64,000 bases of DNA from Microbacterium aoyamense (lineage in GTDB: Bacteria; Actinomycetota; Actinomycetes; Actinomycetales; Microbacteriaceae), in contig NZ_JAKNUT010000001.1 of the NCBI RefSeq assembly GCF_023155855.1, positions 1,054,001 to 1,118,000 on the forward strand. Reading direction: 5' to 3'. Of this stretch, positions 14,532 through 24,232 are shown in pieces. Made by a program: the position numbers and the translations under genes. How positions within the stretch are numbered: the first letter of the stretch is position 1; each line of letters starts with the position of its first letter. The notes beneath the pieces are model-generated. The model had not been told where the DNA came from, searched no databases, and was given only the letters and a program-made list of their open reading frames with translations.

Positions 14532-16496
14532 ATGACGGATGCCCTTCCCTCCGGCCTTCAGATCGACGAGCTCAGCGCAGAGATCAGGCCGCAGGACGAC
14601 CTGTTCCGATACGTCAACGGCTCGTGGATCGACCGCACCGAGATCCCCGACGACAAGGCGCGGTGGGGATCGTTCCATCTCATCGCCGAGCAGGCCGAGA
14701 AGGACGTCTTCGCGATCGTCCAGGAGTCGGGTGACGCCGAGCCCGGCACCGAGGCGCGCAAGATCGGCGATCTGTACGCGAGCTTCATGGACACCGAGCG
14801 CATCGAGGCGCGCGGCACCGAGGCGCTCACGGACCAGCTCGCGAAGGTCGACGCGGTCGACTCCATCCCCGCGCTCCTGCGCACCGTGGGCGAGCTCGAG
14901 CGCGACGGTGTCGGCGGCATGGTCTCGGTCTTCGTCGAGCCCGATCCCGGCGACCCGCAGCGCTACGTGCCGTTCGTCCTGCAGGGCGGGCTGTCCCTCC
15001 CCGACGAGAGCTACTACCGCCTCGACAACTTCGACGACACCCGCACGGCCTATCGCGCGCACATCGAGCGCATCCTGGAGCTTTCGGGGGTCGCGGATGC
15101 CGCGGCATCCGCCGACCGCATCTTCGCGCTCGAGACCGAGCTGGCCGCCCACCACTGGGACAAGGTGAAGAACCGCGACCCGGTGGCCACCTACAACCTC
15201 AAGACGTGGGACGAGCTGCAGGCGCTCGCCGGCATCGATCTGACGCCGTGGCTCGAGGGGATCGCGCCCGACCACGCCGACGCGTTCGCCGAGGTCGTGG
15301 TGTATCAGCCGAGCTTCATCGAGGCGCTGGGCCCCATCCTGACCGAGGAGCGCCTCGAGGACTGGAAGGCGTGGCTGCGGTTCCAGATCGTGCACGGTGC
15401 CGCGGCGTTCCTCACCGACGAGATCGTGCAGGAGAACTTCTCGTTCTACGGCACGCAGCTGACAGGTGTGCCGGTCAACCGCGAGCGCTGGAAGCGCGGC
15501 GTGAGCCTCACCGAGGCCGCGCTGGGCGAGGCCATCGGCCGTGTGTACGTCGAGCGGCACTTCCCGCCCGCAGCCAAAGAGGCGATGGACGAGCTCGTCG
15601 CGAACCTCATCGAGGCGTACCGGCAGTCGATCTCGTCGCTCGAATGGATGGGCGCCGAGACCCGGGAGCGCGCGCTCGCCAAGCTCGACGCCTTCACGCC
15701 GAAGATCGGCTACCCCGTGAAGTGGCGCGACTACTCGACGCTCGAGATCGACGCGGCCGACCTCGTCGGCAACATCCGCCGGGCTCACGTCCACGAGCAC
15801 GATCGCCAGCTCGGTCGGATCGGCGGACCCGTCGATCGCGACGAGTGGTACATGACGCCGCAGACGGTCAACGCGTACTACAACCCGCTCATGAACGAGA
15901 TCGTGTTCCCTGCGGCGATCCTGCAGTATCCGTTCTTCGACGCCGAACGGGATGCTGCGGCCAACTACGGCGGAATCGGCGCCGTCATCGGCCACGAGAT
16001 CGGCCACGGCTTCGACGATCAGGGCAGTCAGTACGACGGCGACGGGTCGCTGCGAGACTGGTGGACCGAGGCCGACCGCGAGGCGTTCACCGCCCGCACC
16101 GCGTCGCTCATCGAGCAGTACAACGCGCTCGTGCCCCGCGGACTGCCCGACGAGAACACCGTCAACGGCGCGCTCACGATCGGCGAGAACATCGGCGACC
16201 TCGGCGGTCTGGGCGTGGCGATCAGGGCGTACGAACTGCACCTGAACGGTGAAGACGCACCCGTGATCGACGGGTTCACCGGCATCCAGCGCCTCCTCCT
16301 GTCGTGGGGGCAGATCTGGCAGCAGAAGGGTCGAGATGCCGAGACCATCCGCCTGCTGACGGTCGACCCGCACTCGCCCAACGAGTTCCGCTGCAACCAG
16401 ATCGTGCGCAACATCGACGCGTTCTACGACGCTTTCGGCGTCACCGAGGGCGATGCGCTCTGGCTCGACAAGGATCAGCGCGTCTCGATCTGGTGA
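14532..16496 (+). CDS. pepO: M13-family (neprilysin/PepO) zinc metallopeptidase
   Basis: 654 residues, the usual size. The zinc site HEIGH (in VIGHEIGHGFDDQGSQYD, near residue 487) and the third-ligand motif GENIGDLGG are intact, as are the substrate-binding NAYYNP segment and the C-terminal CxW-like region (VDPHSPNEFRCNQIVRN). No signal peptide or membrane anchor is seen, so it is probably a cytosolic oligopeptidase like PepO. It begins PQDDLFRYVNGSWIDRTEIPDDKARWGSF, typical of the bacterial branch. Confidence 0.95.
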   Translation: MTDALPSGLQIDELSAEIRPQDDLFRYVNGSWIDRTEIPDDKARWGSFHLIAEQAEKDVFAIVQESGDAEPGTEARKIGDLYASFMDTERIEARGTEALTDQLAKVDAVDSIPALLRTVGELERDGVGGMVSVFVEPDPGDPQRYVPFVLQGGLSLPDESYYRLDNFDDTRTAYRAHIERILELSGVADAAASADRIFALETELAAHHWDKVKNRDPVATYNLKTWDELQALAGIDLTPWLEGIAPDHADAFAEVVVYQPSFIEALGPILTEERLEDWKAWLRFQIVHGAAAFLTDEIVQENFSFYGTQLTGVPVNRERWKRGVSLTEAALGEAIGRVYVERHFPPAAKEAMDELVANLIEAYRQSISSLEWMGAETRERALAKLDAFTPKIGYPVKWRDYSTLEIDAADLVGNIRRAHVHEHDRQLGRIGGPVDRDEWYMTPQTVNAYYNPLMNEIVFPAAILQYPFFDAERDAAANYGGIGAVIGHEIGHGFDDQGSQYDGDGSLRDWWTEADREAFTARTASLIEQYNALVPRGLPDENTVNGALTIGENIGDLGGLGVAIRAYELHLNGEDAPVIDGFTGIQRLLLSWGQIWQQKGRDAETIRLLTVDPHSPNEFRCNQIVRNIDAFYDAFGVTEGDALWLDKDQRVSIW

Positions 16497-16530
16497 TCCG
16501 TCACCCACTCCCGTGAAAGGAGTCCTGCGC

Positions 16531-17451
16531 ATGGGCAACCCCCCTGAGCCCGCGCGTGACACCGAGCCGCTCCGCAGTTCCCGGCGCGGCAACCGTCGTC
16601 TGCCGCGCCGCGCGGCGATCGGGCGCCGGTCGTTCACCTCGACGCTGCGAGCGCTCGAAGAGCTGGCAGCGTCCGGCGCGAAGATCTCGGTGCGGATCAA
16701 CGACCTCGATCGCGGCACGACCGTGCTCGCCGGCGATGACTTCGTGACGTTGCCGGTCGGCGGCGTGGGTGTCGTGCCGCTCCTCATCGAGGTGGCGGCC
16801 GGTTTCGAGTCCGGCCTCCTCGACCCGCTCGAGATCATCGATCGCTCGCAGGTCGAGCCTGTCGCCGTCGCGGGGGTCTGGCAGCACCTCAAGGCGCCGG
16901 CTCTTCCGCTGTCGGACCTCGCGGTGCTGACGGCATCCACCGGCGATGCGCTCGCCGCCAACGCGCTGCTCGCCCGCGTCGGGCTGCCCGCCGTGCGGGC
17001 GCGGATCGAGAGTCTCGGCCTGTCGCGCGCAGCGCTGCTCGACCGGTTCCGCGACGAGCGCGGGCCGGATGACGCGCCCCACTTCGCGCTCGGGTCGACC
17101 CGCGAACTGGCCGAGGTCTTCGCCGCGCTCGTGAACTCGCAGGCGGTCTCGGCCGGAGTGAGCGCGCAGGTCGCTGAGTGGCTCAGCCTCAATCACGACC
17201 TCTCGCTCGTCGCGGCTGCGACCGGGCTCGACCCCTTCTCGCACGAGAACGACGAGCACGGCCTGCTGTTCATCAACAAGACGGGCCGCGACGACGGCGT
17301 CCGGGTCGAGGCCGGTGTGCTCGCCGGGCCTCGCGCGGGGGTGTCCTACGCACTGATCATCTGCTTCGACGACCTGTCGATCCTGCACCGCATGCGCGCG
17401 CACGACGCCTTCCGCGTCCTGGGCGTCGACCTGATGGAGTACGTCTTCTAG
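16531..17451 (+). CDS. Class A beta-lactamase-fold protein lacking the catalytic serine and lysine
   Basis: 306 residues. From about residue 40 it follows the serine beta-lactamase/PBP-like fold: TVLAGDDFVTLPVGGVGVVPLLIEVAAGFESGLLDP corresponds to the active-site helix region, but the SxxK tetrad reads GVGV (78-81). The SDN loop reads GDA (138-140) before AANALL, whereas the KTG motif is kept (NKTG, 249-252). It has no signal peptide but a basic N-terminus (SRRGNRRLPRRAAIGRR). I read it as a pseudoenzyme, perhaps a binding or regulatory protein. The start has a GAAAGGAG ribosome site and lies 34 bases after the M13 gene. Confidence 0.75.
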   Translation: MGNPPEPARDTEPLRSSRRGNRRLPRRAAIGRRSFTSTLRALEELAASGAKISVRINDLDRGTTVLAGDDFVTLPVGGVGVVPLLIEVAAGFESGLLDPLEIIDRSQVEPVAVAGVWQHLKAPALPLSDLAVLTASTGDALAANALLARVGLPAVRARIESLGLSRAALLDRFRDERGPDDAPHFALGSTRELAEVFAALVNSQAVSAGVSAQVAEWLSLNHDLSLVAAATGLDPFSHENDEHGLLFINKTGRDDGVRVEAGVLAGPRAGVSYALIICFDDLSILHRMRAHDAFRVLGVDLMEYVF

Positions 17452-17510
17452 AACTTCCGGTCCACACGCTTGCGGGTGGGGGTGTGCGCGGGAGCTCACG
17501 TGCGGGAGGT
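17451..17510. repeat. Degenerate copy of the GAACTTCCGG repeat
   Basis: GAACTTCCGGTCCACACGCT at 17451-17470 starts at the last base of the preceding stop codon (TAG) and is followed by TGCGGG. It repeats the left arm of the hairpin at 17561 with one mismatch. The right half here (GGGTGTGCGCGGGAGCTCAC) is a decayed version of the partner arm. Confidence 0.6.
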
Positions 17511-17558
17511 GCGAGCCCGGGCGGGTGTGTCGCCCGCGCAGGTTCTCTCTCCAGGCTG

Positions 17559-17619
17559 TTGAACTTCCGGTTCACACGCTTGCGGGCGGGGTCGGTGGGG
17601 GTGTGAGCGGGAAGTTCAA
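17559..17619. repeat. Hairpin-forming repeat (21-bp arms), REP-like
   Basis: Left arm TTGAACTTCCGGTTCACACG (from 17559) pairs with right arm GGTGTGAGCGGGAAGTTCAA (to 17619), with about three mismatches and a ~19-base loop. Together with the degenerate copy at 17451 it makes two directly repeated units in a 270-base gap between convergent genes. It could terminate transcription from both sides or be a dispersed palindromic repeat. The rest of the gap (17620-17725) shows nothing else. Confidence 0.65.
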
Positions 17620-17725
17620 TGGTCTGACCGGCCGACTCGATCGGCCGCGACACGCCGGGGGTGTGCCACTGCGCACACTCCGGTTCGGCGACTGCGCCCG
17701 CCCCGAGGCGGGTCAGGGCGACGGT

Positions 17726-18604
<879 letters not shown>

Positions 18605-18658
18605 GCCTCGATTCTGCCGTGTCGCGGAGGATGCGGGTGCCGCGGCATCCGTCATCGC

Positions 18659-18664
18659 TACGCT
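18659..18664 (+). promoter_or_regulatory. -10 box (TACGCT) for the leaderless thioesterase gene
   Basis: TACGCT ends 6 bases before the GTG at 18671; no ribosome site is seen. Confidence 0.5.
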
Positions 18665-18670
18665 GGCCCC

Positions 18671-19666
18671 GTGAGCACAGCCGCCACTCCCGCCGCCGGA
18701 CACGAGGATCGCGTGACGTTGCGCTTCCTCGCGACGCCCGCCGACACCGCCGAGGGCGGGCGCTCCGTCGCCGCCGGCAGCGTCATGGAATGGATCGACA
18801 AGGCCGGCTACGCCTGCGCTGTCGGATGGGCGGCGGCGTACTGCGTCACGGCGTACGTCGGGAACGTCCGGCACCGGCGCCCGATCCCGCCCGGCAGCCT
18901 CATCGAAGTGGTCGCGCGCATCGTCCACACGGGCCGCACGAGCATGCACGTGGTCGTCACGGTCTCGTCGGCCGAAGTGAGCGCGCCGCTGTACACGCCC
19001 GCGACGACCTGCATCCTCGTGTTCGTCGCGAAGGACGCCGATGGCCTCCCGAAGGAGGTCCCGCCGTGGTCGCCGCAGTCGCGGTCGGACCGCAAACTCG
19101 CGCAGCTCGCCCTCGACCGGAGGGGGCCGCGTGACGAGATCCGCCGCATCATGCTCGCGGAGGAGTACACGGATGCCTCGGCCGCGCCGCGCACGACTCT
19201 GCGCTTCCTCGTGCCGCCCGGCGTCGTGAACTGGGGCGGCAAGGCGCACGGCGGCACCGTCATGCGCTGGATCGACGAAGCGGCCTTCGCGTGCGCGACC
19301 GCGTGGACGGGCGATTCCGGCGGCGACCCCGTCGCGGTCTACTCCGGCGGCATCCACTTCCTCCGCCCGATGCGCATCGGCGACCTCGCCGAGATCGAGG
19401 CGCGCATCATCCACACGGGCCCGCACAGCATGCACCTCACGGTGCAGGTCTGGGGTGCCGACCCGCGCACGCCGGACGATCGCAGCCTCACGACCCTGTG
19501 CATGACGGTGTTCGTCGTCCCCGACGCGAGCGGATCCGCGGCGAGCGTCCCGCAGTGGATGCCCCAGCTCGACGAGGATCGTCGCCTCGAGGAGCACGCG
19601 CAGCGGATCATCGCGCTGCGAGAGCTGATCACGCCGATCCCGGCATCCCTCGCCCTCGACCCCTGA
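18671..19666 (+). CDS. Acyl-CoA thioesterase with two hotdog domains
   Basis: 331 residues containing two copies of the HotDog thioesterase unit, at about 15-150 and 175-310. Each has the pattern G.V.M.W.D.A.. (SVMEWIDKAGYACAVGW and GTVMRWIDEAAFACATAW) followed by a RPxxxGxLxEVxARIxHTGxxSMHxxV segment. Both copies keep the catalytic Asp in WIDxA. Such tandem YciA/BACH-like enzymes hydrolyse acyl-CoA esters. The chain-length preference cannot be told. Confidence 0.92.
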   Translation: MSTAATPAAGHEDRVTLRFLATPADTAEGGRSVAAGSVMEWIDKAGYACAVGWAAAYCVTAYVGNVRHRRPIPPGSLIEVVARIVHTGRTSMHVVVTVSSAEVSAPLYTPATTCILVFVAKDADGLPKEVPPWSPQSRSDRKLAQLALDRRGPRDEIRRIMLAEEYTDASAAPRTTLRFLVPPGVVNWGGKAHGGTVMRWIDEAAFACATAWTGDSGGDPVAVYSGGIHFLRPMRIGDLAEIEARIIHTGPHSMHLTVQVWGADPRTPDDRSLTTLCMTVFVVPDASGSAASVPQWMPQLDEDRRLEEHAQRIIALRELITPIPASLALDP

Positions 19667-19670
19667 GGGT

Positions 19671-21263
19671 CTACCGGACGCCCTTCATGAGCGCGAGGAC
19701 GGGCTTGACGCACAGCAGCAGAGCGATGCCGAGCGCGATCGCGATGAGACCGAGGATCGTGAAGTACGGCGCTTCGTTCTTCGGGTCGTAAAACTGCGCG
19801 CACCAGCCGGCGATCGAGGTGCCGAGGGCGATCGAGAGGAAGTACAGCGCGACCATCTGCGTGTGGAACTTGCGGGGAGCGAGCTTGGTCGTGACCGAGA
19901 GTCCCGGGGGCGAGATGAACAGCTCGGCGATCGTGAAGACCAGCAGGATGACGACGATCGCGAGCAGCGGCGTGCCGTTCACCCCCGTCGCGACGAACGG
20001 CAGGAACAGCAGGAACGCGGCGCCCATGATCATGGCACCGAGCGAGAACTTCACCGGCGCCGATGGAGCACGCGTGCCGAGCTTCGTCCAGATCGCGGCG
20101 AAGACGCCCGAGAGGATGATGACGAAGATCGGGTTGATCGAGTTGACCCATGAGACGGGCATCTCCCACCCGAAGATCTCGCGGTTGAGCCGCTGGTCGG
20201 AGTAGATGGTCAGCACGGTGAACTGCTGCTGATACAGCGACCAGAAGCCGACGTTGACGATGAACAGCGGGATGAAGCCGAGGACGCGAGAGCGCTCGGT
20301 CGCGTCGATCTGCCGCGACGAGACGATGACGAAGAAGTACGCGATCGTGGCGAGCAGCGTGATGATGATGACGATGGATGCGAGATTGTCCGCACGGATG
20401 ACCCCGAGCAGCACGAGTGCGACGATGACGGCGAGCCCGGCGAGCGCGGCGCCGATGAAGACGGCGTAGCGGTTGCGGGGGAGCGGGTTCGAGATGACGC
20501 TCGCCTCTTTCGGCAGCTGCTTGCGGCCGAAAGAGTACTGGATGAGTCCGATCGCCATACCGACGGCGGCGGCGCCGAAGCCCCAGTGGAACCCGAGGTT
20601 CGTCTGCAGGAGGCCCGTGAGGAGCGGGCCGAGGAACGCACCGAGGTTGATGCCGAGGTAGAAGAGCGAGAAGCCGGCGTCGCGCCGGGGGTCCTTCGCC
20701 GAGTAGAGCGTGCCGACGACGGCGGTCGCGTTGGCCTTGAGGCCCCCCGACCCGATCGCGACGAGAATGAGCCCGACGCCGAGTCCCCACACGCTCGGCA
20801 GCAGCGCGAGACCGATGTGGCCCGCCATGATGACGATCGCACTGATGAAGAGCACCTTCTCGGAGCCCAGGACGCGGTCGGCGAGCCAGGCGCCGAGGAT
20901 CGTGCAGAGGTACACGGTTCCGCCGTACGCCCCGACGATGCCCGTCGCGACCGTCTGGTCGATGCCGAGGCCGCCCTGCGCGACCGAGTAGTACATGTAG
21001 ATGAGCAGGATGCCCTGCATGCCGTAGAAGCTGAAGCGCTCCCACATCTCGACACCGAAGATGTGCGCGAGCGCCCACGGCTGTCCGAAGAAGCGCGTGT
21101 CGTGGTCGCCTTCGACGTCGTCGGCGCTCGTCGCCGCGGCGTCCGTGCCGCTGGACGCTTCCGCGATGGTGCCCGTCGGCGTCGAACCGGCGGGATCGCC
21201 CGCGGCCGTCGCGCCTTCGGGGGGACCGACCGGCACCTGCTCGGGCTCGTCGCGCTCGCTCAT
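19671..21263 (-). CDS. POT-family proton-dependent oligopeptide transporter
   Basis: 530 residues with about fourteen membrane helices. After a ~55-residue acidic, Ala/Thr-rich cytosolic extension come FGVEMWERFSFYGMQGIL, the ExxERFxYY proton/peptide motif, and GGLKANATAVVGTLY, the second POT signature. These proteins import di- and tripeptides with protons. The extended N-terminus is unusual in length. The start is set by a TAGCCT box 6 bases upstream. Confidence 0.94.
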   Translation of the reverse strand: MSERDEPEQVPVGPPEGATAAGDPAGSTPTGTIAEASSGTDAAATSADDVEGDHDTRFFGQPWALAHIFGVEMWERFSFYGMQGILLIYMYYSVAQGGLGIDQTVATGIVGAYGGTVYLCTILGAWLADRVLGSEKVLFISAIVIMAGHIGLALLPSVWGLGVGLILVAIGSGGLKANATAVVGTLYSAKDPRRDAGFSLFYLGINLGAFLGPLLTGLLQTNLGFHWGFGAAAVGMAIGLIQYSFGRKQLPKEASVISNPLPRNRYAVFIGAALAGLAVIVALVLLGVIRADNLASIVIIITLLATIAYFFVIVSSRQIDATERSRVLGFIPLFIVNVGFWSLYQQQFTVLTIYSDQRLNREIFGWEMPVSWVNSINPIFVIILSGVFAAIWTKLGTRAPSAPVKFSLGAMIMGAAFLLFLPFVATGVNGTPLLAIVVILLVFTIAELFISPPGLSVTTKLAPRKFHTQMVALYFLSIALGTSIAGWCAQFYDPKNEAPYFTILGLIAIALGIALLLCVKPVLALMKGVR

Positions 21264-21269
21264 GGGGTC

Positions 21270-21275
21270 AGGCTA
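21270..21275 (-). promoter_or_regulatory. -10 box (TAGCCT) for the leaderless POT transporter gene
   Basis: On the minus strand TAGCCT is followed by GACCCC and the ATG at 21263. Confidence 0.5.
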
Positions 21276-21303
21276 GCGCGGTGCGCGTACCGCGCGGGAG
21301 AGG

Positions 21304-22746
21304 CTACTCGGGCAGTGACGGATGCCGCTCGTGCGCGTCGCGGCGGCGTGGGATGAACAGTGCCACGACGAGCGCGACCACCGCAGCTGCGCCCCCGAGC
21401 ACGAACGAGAGCGTGAACCCCTGCGTCGTCGGCACGGGGACGCCGTCGAAGTCGACCGCGTACGACGCCAGCACGGCGCCGATCACCGCGGCGGCCGTGC
21501 TGGTGCCCAGTGAACGGAACAGCGCGTTGAGTCCGTTCGATGCACCGGTCTCGCTCTGCGGCACGGAGCGCATGATCAGCATCGGCATCGAGGCGTAGCC
21601 GAAGCCGATGCCGAAGCCGATCAGGATGTTCGCGACGAGGATGTGCCACACCTCGGACGACAGCACCAGCGTGAACGCATAGGCGGCGATGAGCGAGGCC
21701 GCACCCAGGATGAGCAGGAGCTTCGGCCCTGTGCGCCGGGCGATCCGCCCGGCGACCGGAGAGAGGAGCATCATCACGATGCCCGACGGCATGACGATGA
21801 GGCTCGCGGCCAGGAGCGACAGGCCGAAGCCGGCGCCCGTCGCGACGGGCAGCTCCAGCATCTGGGGGTACACCACGTTCGAGGCGAAGAGCGCGAAGCC
21901 CATGGCGATCGATGCGATGTTGGTAAGCAGCACAGCGGGGCGCGCCGCAACCCGCAGATCGAGCAGAGGTTCGTCGATCCGCAGCTCGTACCATCCCCAG
22001 ACCAGCAGGACCACGGCTCCACCGCCTCCGAAGGCCAGTACGGCCGGCGACGCCCAGCCCCATTCGTTGCCGCGCGAGATCGCGAGAAGGATGCCGATCA
22101 GTCCGACCGCGAGCCCCGCAGCGCCCAGGTAGTCGAACCTGCCGGCCGTCCGCAGCACGCTCACGGGCACGATCCACAGCACCAGCGCGAAAACGACGAC
22201 ACCCAGGCCGGCGGCGACCCAGAACAGCACGTGCCAGTCGGCACGCTCGGTGATGACAGCGCTGATCGGCAGACCGAGAGCACCGCCCACTCCGAGCGTC
22301 GCGCTCATGAACGCGATCGCCGAATCGACCCGGTCTTCGCGCAGCACATCGCGCATGATCGAGATGCCCAGCGGCACGACGCCCACGATCGCTCCCTGCA
22401 GCGTGCGTCCGACGATGATGCCGACGATCCCGGGCGACAGCGCGGCGACGATCGAGCCGACGATCATCACCGCTACCAGGACGAGCAGGATGCGGCGCTT
22501 GCCGTACATGTCGCCCAGGCGTCCCGAGATCGGCGTGATCACGGCGGCGGCCAGGAGCGTGGAGGTCACGACCCACGCGGTGTCCTCGCGGCTCGCGTTC
22601 AGCAGCTCAGGCAGCTTCGACTGGATCGGCACCATGAGCGTGAACATGAAGGATGACGCGAGCCCCGCCGTCGCGAGGACTGCGACGATCGCGCCCTGCG
22701 GCGGCATCCGGGTGAGGCGTCTGCGTGCGTCCTCATCCGATCCCAT
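21304..22746 (-). CDS. MFS drug exporter, DHA2 (EmrB/QacA) type
   Basis: 480 residues with fourteen predicted helices. The motif A region GRLGDMYGKRRILL and motif C region GATLGVGGALGLPI are those of DHA2 exporters, which extrude drugs or metabolites by proton antiport. It reads in the same direction as the POT gene, 40 bases upstream of it, but each has its own TANNNT box. No regulator gene lies next to it, and the substrate is unknown. Confidence 0.92.
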   Translation of the reverse strand: MGSDEDARRRLTRMPPQGAIVAVLATAGLASSFMFTLMVPIQSKLPELLNASREDTAWVVTSTLLAAAVITPISGRLGDMYGKRRILLVLVAVMIVGSIVAALSPGIVGIIVGRTLQGAIVGVVPLGISIMRDVLREDRVDSAIAFMSATLGVGGALGLPISAVITERADWHVLFWVAAGLGVVVFALVLWIVPVSVLRTAGRFDYLGAAGLAVGLIGILLAISRGNEWGWASPAVLAFGGGGAVVLLVWGWYELRIDEPLLDLRVAARPAVLLTNIASIAMGFALFASNVVYPQMLELPVATGAGFGLSLLAASLIVMPSGIVMMLLSPVAGRIARRTGPKLLLILGAASLIAAYAFTLVLSSEVWHILVANILIGFGIGFGYASMPMLIMRSVPQSETGASNGLNALFRSLGTSTAAAVIGAVLASYAVDFDGVPVPTTQGFTLSFVLGGAAAVVALVVALFIPRRRDAHERHPSLPE

Positions 22747-22752
22747 CCTTCG

Positions 22753-22758
22753 AGGCTA
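22753..22758 (-). promoter_or_regulatory. -10 box (TAGCCT) for the leaderless MFS gene
   Basis: On the minus strand TAGCCT is followed by CGAAGG and the ATG at 22746. Confidence 0.5.
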
Positions 22759-22822
22759 TCGGTGCCCGAGCGCGCGAGGGCGGCCCGGTCGGAACCCCCT
22801 TCGCGAGTGCGAGACTGGGCGT

Positions 22823-23518
22823 ATGGGCATCGACATCCGTCCGCTCGACACGGTCGAGGACGTCTTCACCGCCTCGGCCGTGCTCGCCGACGTCTGGGGC
22901 GGCGACCGCTCGGGCATGCCCCCCAATCTGCTGCGGGCGCTCGCGCACTCGGGCAACTACGCCGTCGGGCTGTGGGACGAGGGCCGCATGGTCGGGGCAT
23001 CCGTCGCCTTCTTCGCCGCGCCCGCGGCCCGCTCCATGCACTCGCACATCACGGGGGTGCTGCCGGGGCTCCAGAGTCGAGGACTCGGGCGGGTGCTCAA
23101 GCAGCATCAGCGCGAGTGGGCGCTCGCGCGCGACGTCGGGCACATCACCTGGACCTTCGATCCACTTGTCGCCCGCAACGCTCACTTCAACCTCCGCGTG
23201 CTGGGCGCGCGCGTGACCGAGTACCTCGTCGACCACTACGGACCCATGGACGACGGCGTCAACCGCGGCGACGAGTCCGACCGGATCATGGTCTCGTGGG
23301 CGCTCGCCGCTCCGCCCGTCGCGACGCCGTCGCTCGACCGGGTCCTGGCATCCGTCGCCGTCCCGCGCGACATCAGCGAGATCCGTCTGGCATCGCCGAC
23401 GGATGCCGCGGCATGGCGCACGCGCGTGCGCGACGCGCTCGTCGGCCACCTCGCGGACGGCCTGACGATCGGCGGGTTCGACGACGACCTGGGGTACCTC
23501 CTCGTCCGGCCCCGCTAA
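22823..23518 (+). CDS. GNAT-family N-acetyltransferase (COG3375-like)
   Basis: 231 residues. GVLPGLQSRGLGRVLKQHQREWA carries the Q/RxxGxG/A acetyl-CoA pyrophosphate loop; TWTFDPLVARNAHFNLRVLGA is the conserved motif of the COG3375-type acetyltransferases often found near menC/N-acylamino-acid racemase genes. That neighbour is indeed present about 700 bases downstream. A joint role in N-acyl amino acid metabolism is possible but inferred. The start ATG lies 6 bases after GAGACT, a weak form of the leaderless box. Confidence 0.88.
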   Translation: MGIDIRPLDTVEDVFTASAVLADVWGGDRSGMPPNLLRALAHSGNYAVGLWDEGRMVGASVAFFAAPAARSMHSHITGVLPGLQSRGLGRVLKQHQREWALARDVGHITWTFDPLVARNAHFNLRVLGARVTEYLVDHYGPMDDGVNRGDESDRIMVSWALAAPPVATPSLDRVLASVAVPRDISEIRLASPTDAAAWRTRVRDALVGHLADGLTIGGFDDDLGYLLVRPR

Positions 23519-23521
23519 CGT
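23516..23521 (+). promoter_or_regulatory. -10 box (TAACGT) overlapping the GNAT stop codon
   Basis: TAACGT contains the TAA stop of the GNAT gene and ends 7 bases before the GTG at 23529. This supports 23529 rather than the GTG at 23520 as the start of the next gene. Confidence 0.5.
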
Positions 23522-23528
23522 GGATCGG

Positions 23529-23924
23529 GTGATCACCGCCGAATGGACACCGCACCGCCGCGACGACCGGGAGCTCCTGGGCTGGATCCGGCCCGAAGGC
23601 GCGGATTGGGTGGCCGTGGACCTGCTCGGGCGCGAGGCCACCGGTCCGGTCGAGTGGCTGGATGCCGAGGACGCCCTCGAAGCCGGCGGGCTCGCCTGGC
23701 TCGCAGAAGTGTGGATGCTCGAGACCGACGACGGGGCCATCCGCGTGCGGATCGCCGAAGTCACCCCGCCGGGGCGCCCCGGAGATGCGGGCCGTGTCGT
23801 CGTCCACAGTGACGACTTCGGCTCGGTCGACGTGCCCTACACGCGCTATGAGCTCGCCTGGCCCGCACCGGCCGAGCTGCGCCACAAGCGGCCGGGCGAG
23901 GCATCCGAACTCCAGAATTTCTGA
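23529..23924 (+). CDS. Hypothetical protein, 131 residues
   Basis: A soluble protein rich in Asp, Trp and charged residues: ITAEWTPHRRDDRELLGWIRPEGADWVAVDLLGRE, then a C-terminal VVHSDDFGSVDVPYTRYELAWPAPAELR. It looks like a small single-domain beta-rich protein known only as an actinobacterial hypothetical. I do not recognise a function. The start was moved to 23529 because of the promoter box. It lies between the GNAT gene and menC. Confidence 0.65.
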   Translation: MITAEWTPHRRDDRELLGWIRPEGADWVAVDLLGREATGPVEWLDAEDALEAGGLAWLAEVWMLETDDGAIRVRIAEVTPPGRPGDAGRVVVHSDDFGSVDVPYTRYELAWPAPAELRHKRPGEASELQNF

Positions 23925-24026
23925 ACTCGTCGGTATCAGAGGGAATCCGATCGACTCCTTCTCTCCGAAGTCGCGTTATGGAACGCGCATCGCGCCGTCT
24001 CATGGATGACGTGAAAGGAGAGGCTC

Positions 24027-24206
24027 ATGAAGGAGTCCACGATGCGAGAAGCACTCGAAGAGCTCATCGCCGCCATGACGTCGTCGCGCTCGCGCGCTCG
24101 CCGCGCCCGTACCGAGGGCATGCCGCGCAACCTCCGACCGCACCGCACGCGTTCGACGTTCGTGCCCTCGCCCGACGTGACGCTCACGTCGCACCTCGCG
24201 ATCTGA
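24027..24206 (+). CDS. 59-residue basic hypothetical protein
   Basis: The reading frame begins MKESTMREALEELIAAMTSS and continues with an Arg-rich middle (RSRARRARTEGMPRNLRPHR) and a Ser/Thr-rich tail. It has no membrane segment and an estimated strongly basic charge. A good AAAGGAG ribosome site with 6-base spacing supports translation. It fills most of the gap between the 23529 gene and menC. Function unknown; nucleic-acid binding is possible from the charge only. Confidence 0.55.
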   Translation: MKESTMREALEELIAAMTSSRSRARRARTEGMPRNLRPHRTRSTFVPSPDVTLTSHLAI

Positions 24207-24220
24207 CGCGACCTCGGGGC

Positions 24221-24226
24221 TAGCCT
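24221..24226 (+). promoter_or_regulatory. -10 box (TAGCCT) for leaderless menC
   Basis: TAGCCT ends 6 bases before the menC ATG at 24233. Confidence 0.5.
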
Positions 24227-24232
24227 GAGGGC

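Noticed and set aside
14466..17192. A 908-residue minus-strand frame opposite the M13 peptidase and the beta-lactamase-like gene.
   Set aside because: It spans two real plus-strand genes and their gap and has no recognisable domain; it is an antisense shadow.
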